64,000 nt of DNA, from positions 1 to 64,000 of the forward strand of contig CAJXRU010000010.1 in the NCBI GenBank assembly GCA_913060565.1, written 5' to 3'. Under the pieces are notes generated by a model. It did not search any database, was not told where the DNA came from, and saw only the letters and a list, made by a program, of their open reading frames with translations. The position numbers and the translations under genes are program-made. The stretch's first letter is position 1, and every line of letters begins with the position of its first letter. Source of the stretch: an uncultured Gammaproteobacteria bacterium (GTDB lineage Bacteria; Pseudomonadota; Gammaproteobacteria; Enterobacterales; Psychrobiaceae). Shown here in pieces: positions 61,577 to 64,000 of the stretch.

Positions 61577-62382
61577 ACTTGTTCCTCATTCTTGATTAGA
61601 TTAAAAAAACTCAGGCTATTGTTATAGCAGCTCTGTCGTAACATTTCGACAGGTTGTTTTCTTGCCGCCGCTACCGTGTCTGCAATATGATACAGGTTGG
61701 CTGGTCTATTGTTGCGAGACTTTGGTTTAGGCTTGATGCTACGTGGCATTAAATACGGTGAATCGGTTTCAAGCATTAAGCGATTATCAGGAATTGAAGG
61801 AACGCTTTCTAACAAATGCAGGCCGCGACGTTCGTCGCAAATCCAACCAGTAATGCCGATGTGGCAATCAAGGTCAATATAATCTAATAATTCTTGATGG
61901 GTGCCTGTGAAACAATGGACAACGACTTGAGGTAACTGACTACGATATTTCGCTAAAATCTCCACAAAGGCATCATGAGCATCTCGTTGGTGCATCACTA
62001 CTGGCATTTGGAGCTCAACGGCAAGTTTGAGCTGTGCTTCAAAAGCAGACTTTTGTTGGTCTCGTGGCGAAAAGTCGCGATTAAAGTCTAAACCACACTC
62101 ACCTAGAGCAACTACTTGTGGCGAAGCTGCTAACGACTTGAGTGTTATTAAGCTGTTGTCATCGAAGGTTTTAGCGTCATGAGGATGAATGCCCGCAGTT
62201 GAATATACACAATTAGGGTATTGTTGAGCTACTGCTAATGCGTCGTGACTACCTTGAATACTACAGCCTAAAGCAATCATGTTAGATACATTTGCAGCCA
62301 ATGCTTGTTCAACAATTTCAGGGGTTCTATTAGCTAGCACACTAGCACCAAAGTTAACCGCGATATCGAACAATGGAGCCAT
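61573..62382 (-). CDS. tatD: TatD family metal-dependent deoxyribonuclease
   Basis: A TIM-barrel nuclease; not needed for Tat export. 269 residues. Metal residues lie in TAGIHPHDA, ALGECGLDFNRD, PVVMHQRDAH, VVHCFTGT and LETDSPYL. One deviation: the N-terminal metal motif, often HxH or GVN in this family, is DIAVNFG, like E. coli TatD (DIGVNLT). Lies five bases after tatC. Confidence 0.95.
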   Translation of the reverse strand: MAPLFDIAVNFGASVLANRTPEIVEQALAANVSNMIALGCSIQGSHDALAVAQQYPNCVYSTAGIHPHDAKTFDDNSLITLKSLAASPQVVALGECGLDFNRDFSPRDQQKSAFEAQLKLAVELQMPVVMHQRDAHDAFVEILAKYRSQLPQVVVHCFTGTHQELLDYIDLDCHIGITGWICDERRGLHLLESVPSIPDNRLMLETDSPYLMPRSIKPKPKSRNNRPANLYHIADTVAAARKQPVEMLRQSCYNNSLSFFNLIKNEEQV

Positions 62383-62387
62383 AAAGC

Positions 62388-63128
62388 CTAATTCTCGTCT
62401 TCTGTTTCTTCGTCTTTATTACGATAAATTGATGCCACTATAATTCCTACTTCATAAAGCAAGAGCATAGGCACCGCGAGCATTGACTGTGAAATAATAT
62501 CTGGTGGTGTTAGTAACATACCAATGACAAATGCACCGACAACGACATACGGGCGTTTTTGGCGAAGCTTCGCTGGTGTCGTGACACCAGCCCAACAAAG
62601 TAAAATAATCGCAATAGGAATTTCAAACGCAAAACCAAAAGCAAAAAATAGCTTAAGTACAAAGTTTAGATAGCTCTCGATGTCAGTTGCTATGGTGACA
62701 TCGTCTGGCGCAACACTGGTAAAGAAACCAAAAATAACGGGGAATACAAGAAAATAGGCGAAGGCAATACCAGCGTAAAATAAGATGGTGCTTGATAATA
62801 ACATTGGAAAAACTAGGCGTTTTTCGTGCTTATATAGCGCTGGTGCAATAAACGTCCATATCTGATGTAGCACAAAGGGAATTGCTAAGAAAAATGACAA
62901 CATCATTGTTAATTTAAACGGCGCAAAAAACGATGACGTAACGCCTGTCGCTATCATCGTAGTGCCTTCCGGCAGGTGATTCTTTAGTGGCAGTGCAACG
63001 TACGCGTAAATATCATTGGCAAAATAAACGAGTCCAATGAAAATCACTAAGATGCTGGCAACCGCTTTTAGCAGGCCATTACGCAGTTCAATAAGATGAC
63101 TAATAAGCGGTTGTTGCATTGATGACAT
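62388..63128 (-). CDS. tatC: Twin-arginine translocase subunit TatC
   Basis: Polytopic receptor for twin-arginine signal peptides. 246 residues with six membrane helices; conserved [16 protein letters not shown] at the N-terminus holds the signal-peptide-binding Glu, and the first periplasmic loop has [15 protein letters not shown]. Acidic tail. Confidence 0.97.
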   Translation of the reverse strand: MSSMQQPLISHLIELRNGLLKAVASILVIFIGLVYFANDIYAYVALPLKNHLPEGTTMIATGVTSSFFAPFKLTMMLSFFLAIPFVLHQIWTFIAPALYKHEKRLVFPMLLSSTILFYAGIAFAYFLVFPVIFGFFTSVAPDDVTIATDIESYLNFVLKLFFAFGFAFEIPIAIILLCWAGVTTPAKLRQKRPYVVVGAFVIGMLLTPPDIISQSMLAVPMLLLYEVGIIVASIYRNKDEETEDEN

Positions 63129-63130
63129 GA

Positions 63131-63478
63131 TTATTCTTTTGTTATTTTAGCGTTGTCTTGCGAAGTCTGCTCGGCTTGATAAGGCTGGGTGACGTCTTGT
63201 GCGGCTTGTTGTAATGTAGCAATGGATTCCTTTAATTCATCAGGAATGTCGCTACTATTCACATCTTTGCTAATATTTTCAGCTTTCTTTAAGTCGCTAT
63301 GAAGCTTTTCGATCTCAAGCTCTTGCTCAAGTTCGTTCTTCACGTTTTGCGCTAGCCGGCGCATGGTTTTTATCCAGCCGCTAACGGTTCTAACGGCTGT
63401 TGGTAAACGCTCTGGGCCAAGGACTACTAATCCAATAATGCCGATGAGAATTAGCTCCCATAACCCAATATCGAACAT
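63131..63478 (-). CDS. tatB: Twin-arginine translocase subunit TatB
   Basis: Partners TatC in substrate recognition. 115 residues: [26 protein letters not shown], one membrane helix and the TatB-type Glu, then an amphipathic helix and a Gln-rich tail. Two bases before tatC. Confidence 0.96.
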   Translation of the reverse strand: MFDIGLWELILIGIIGLVVLGPERLPTAVRTVSGWIKTMRRLAQNVKNELEQELEIEKLHSDLKKAENISKDVNSSDIPDELKESIATLQQAAQDVTQPYQAEQTSQDNAKITKE

Positions 63479-63483
63479 CTAAA

Positions 63484-63708
63484 TTAAACCTGTTCTTTAT
63501 CTTTAGTTTGCGTTGTTTTTTCGTCGCTAGCTTCTTTAACGTCTAAAGACTCTTGCTTATCTTGCTGGTTTTCATCCTGCATTGCTTTCTTAAAGCCCTT
63601 CACAGATGAACCTAAATCACCACCAAGGTTACGTAGTTTCTTGCTGCCAAAAATAACGATAATAATTACAGCAACAATTAATAATTGCCAAATACCAATG
63701 TTTCCCAT
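63484..63708 (-). CDS. tatA: Twin-arginine translocase subunit TatA
   Basis: Pore-forming component. 74 residues: [33 protein letters not shown], then [10 protein letters not shown], the amphipathic helix, and an acidic tail. First of tatABC. Confidence 0.97.
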   Translation of the reverse strand: MGNIGIWQLLIVAVIIIVIFGSKKLRNLGGDLGSSVKGFKKAMQDENQQDKQESLDVKEASDEKTTQTKDKEQV

Positions 63709-63819
63709 GGTGTCTCCGAATACTTATAATAATAAATTGTCACCTAGACATTCTAAGCGTTTTACTAGCGTGCTGTATAGCTTCTTTTTTGCTAAAACAG
63801 TTTTTAAAACAATAACTAC

Positions 63820-64000
63820 CTAGTTCAGGTAGCGATCTTTACTATGCCATGCTTTTATCCAACTTAGCAGGCTTGTTGCACCACTAAGTATACAAGGTAA
63901 CTCTACTCCGTCCTTGATATAAAGCAAGGTTGAGCAAATACCTAACATTGCAGCTAACAATGTCCAGAATTGACTGCGTTGCTGTAAATGTTGATTACGT
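63820..64000 (-). CDS. ubiB: UbiB C-terminus (partial, cut by the window edge)
   Basis: A reverse-strand frame open to the window edge encodes about 59 residues ending SWIKAWHSKDRYLN. It contains two hydrophobic segments (FWTLLAAMLGICSTLLYI and LPCILSGATSLLSW), which fits the C-terminal membrane pair of UbiB, a kinase-like protein in ubiquinone synthesis. The position directly upstream of tatA is the usual one for ubiB in this class. Too short for certainty; identification rests on position and on the two helices. Confidence 0.6.
   Translation of the reverse strand, partial: RNQHLQQRSQFWTLLAAMLGICSTLLYIKDGVELPCILSGATSLLSWIKAWHSKDRYLN

Overview
The window is a 64 kb stretch of a gammaproteobacterial chromosome, most like the Alteromonadales (Colwellia, Thalassotalea, Pseudoalteromonas or Shewanella relatives). 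The evidence is moderate to low GC, the order secE-nusG-rplKAJL-rpoBC-rpsLG-fusA-tuf-S10-spc-alpha, the hslR-hslO-pckA cluster beside a type II secretion operon, and the tatABCD-hemB order. Genus assignment is an inference. I found no rRNA, tRNA, CRISPR array, prophage or intact insertion sequence.

Layout. 1-560: a terminator, about 230 bp of unassigned DNA and a decayed transposase fragment. 551-2075: a DUF2927 protein, a MAPEG-family membrane protein and a tiny cysteine-rich protein. 2192-5425 (minus): pckA, hslO and hslR. 5624-16964 (plus): a compact gspCDEFGHIJKLMN operon for type II secretion, followed by nudE, cysQ and a small DksA/TraR-type zinc-finger gene. 18754-20082 (minus): a membrane diguanylate cyclase with a periplasmic CXXCH haem-binding motif. 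20403-32641: secE, nusG, rplK, rplA, rplJ, rplL, rpoB and rpoC. 32763-36031: an accessory block of a penicillin-acylase family hydrolase without a signal peptide, a scramblase-like protein and a GFA-family zinc protein. 36279-40627: rpsL, rpsG, fusA and tuf. 40628-42223: a degenerate repeat of the tuf 3' end, a DUF1223 protein and the S10 leader. 42224-47156: the S10 operon. 47242-49284 (minus): a PTS EIIC-EAL fusion placed exactly between the S10 and spc operons. 49650-58118: the spc and alpha operons. 58235-63822: a VOC-fold protein, then (minus strand) ubiB (partial), tatA, tatB, tatC, tatD, a 7TM-DISM diguanylate cyclase and hemB.

How it works together. Most of the window is the transcription and translation core. 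The rplK, rplJ, rpsL, rpsJ and rplN transcription units are preceded by -10 elements followed by a GC-rich discriminator, as expected for promoters under ppGpp/DksA control. Autoregulatory leaders are recognisable for L10 and for the alpha operon, and probably for S10. The operon boundaries are conserved, but accessory genes have been placed at three of them: rpoC/rpsL, tuf/rpsJ and rpsQ/rplN. Three of the non-core genes are c-di-GMP enzymes, two cyclases and one phosphodiesterase, each with a different membrane input domain (c-type haem candidate, 7TM-DISM, PTS EIIC). The EIIC-EAL fusion is the most interesting feature: it looks like a sugar-transport-type membrane domain wired directly to c-di-GMP hydrolysis, with no EIIA or EIIB partner anywhere in the window.
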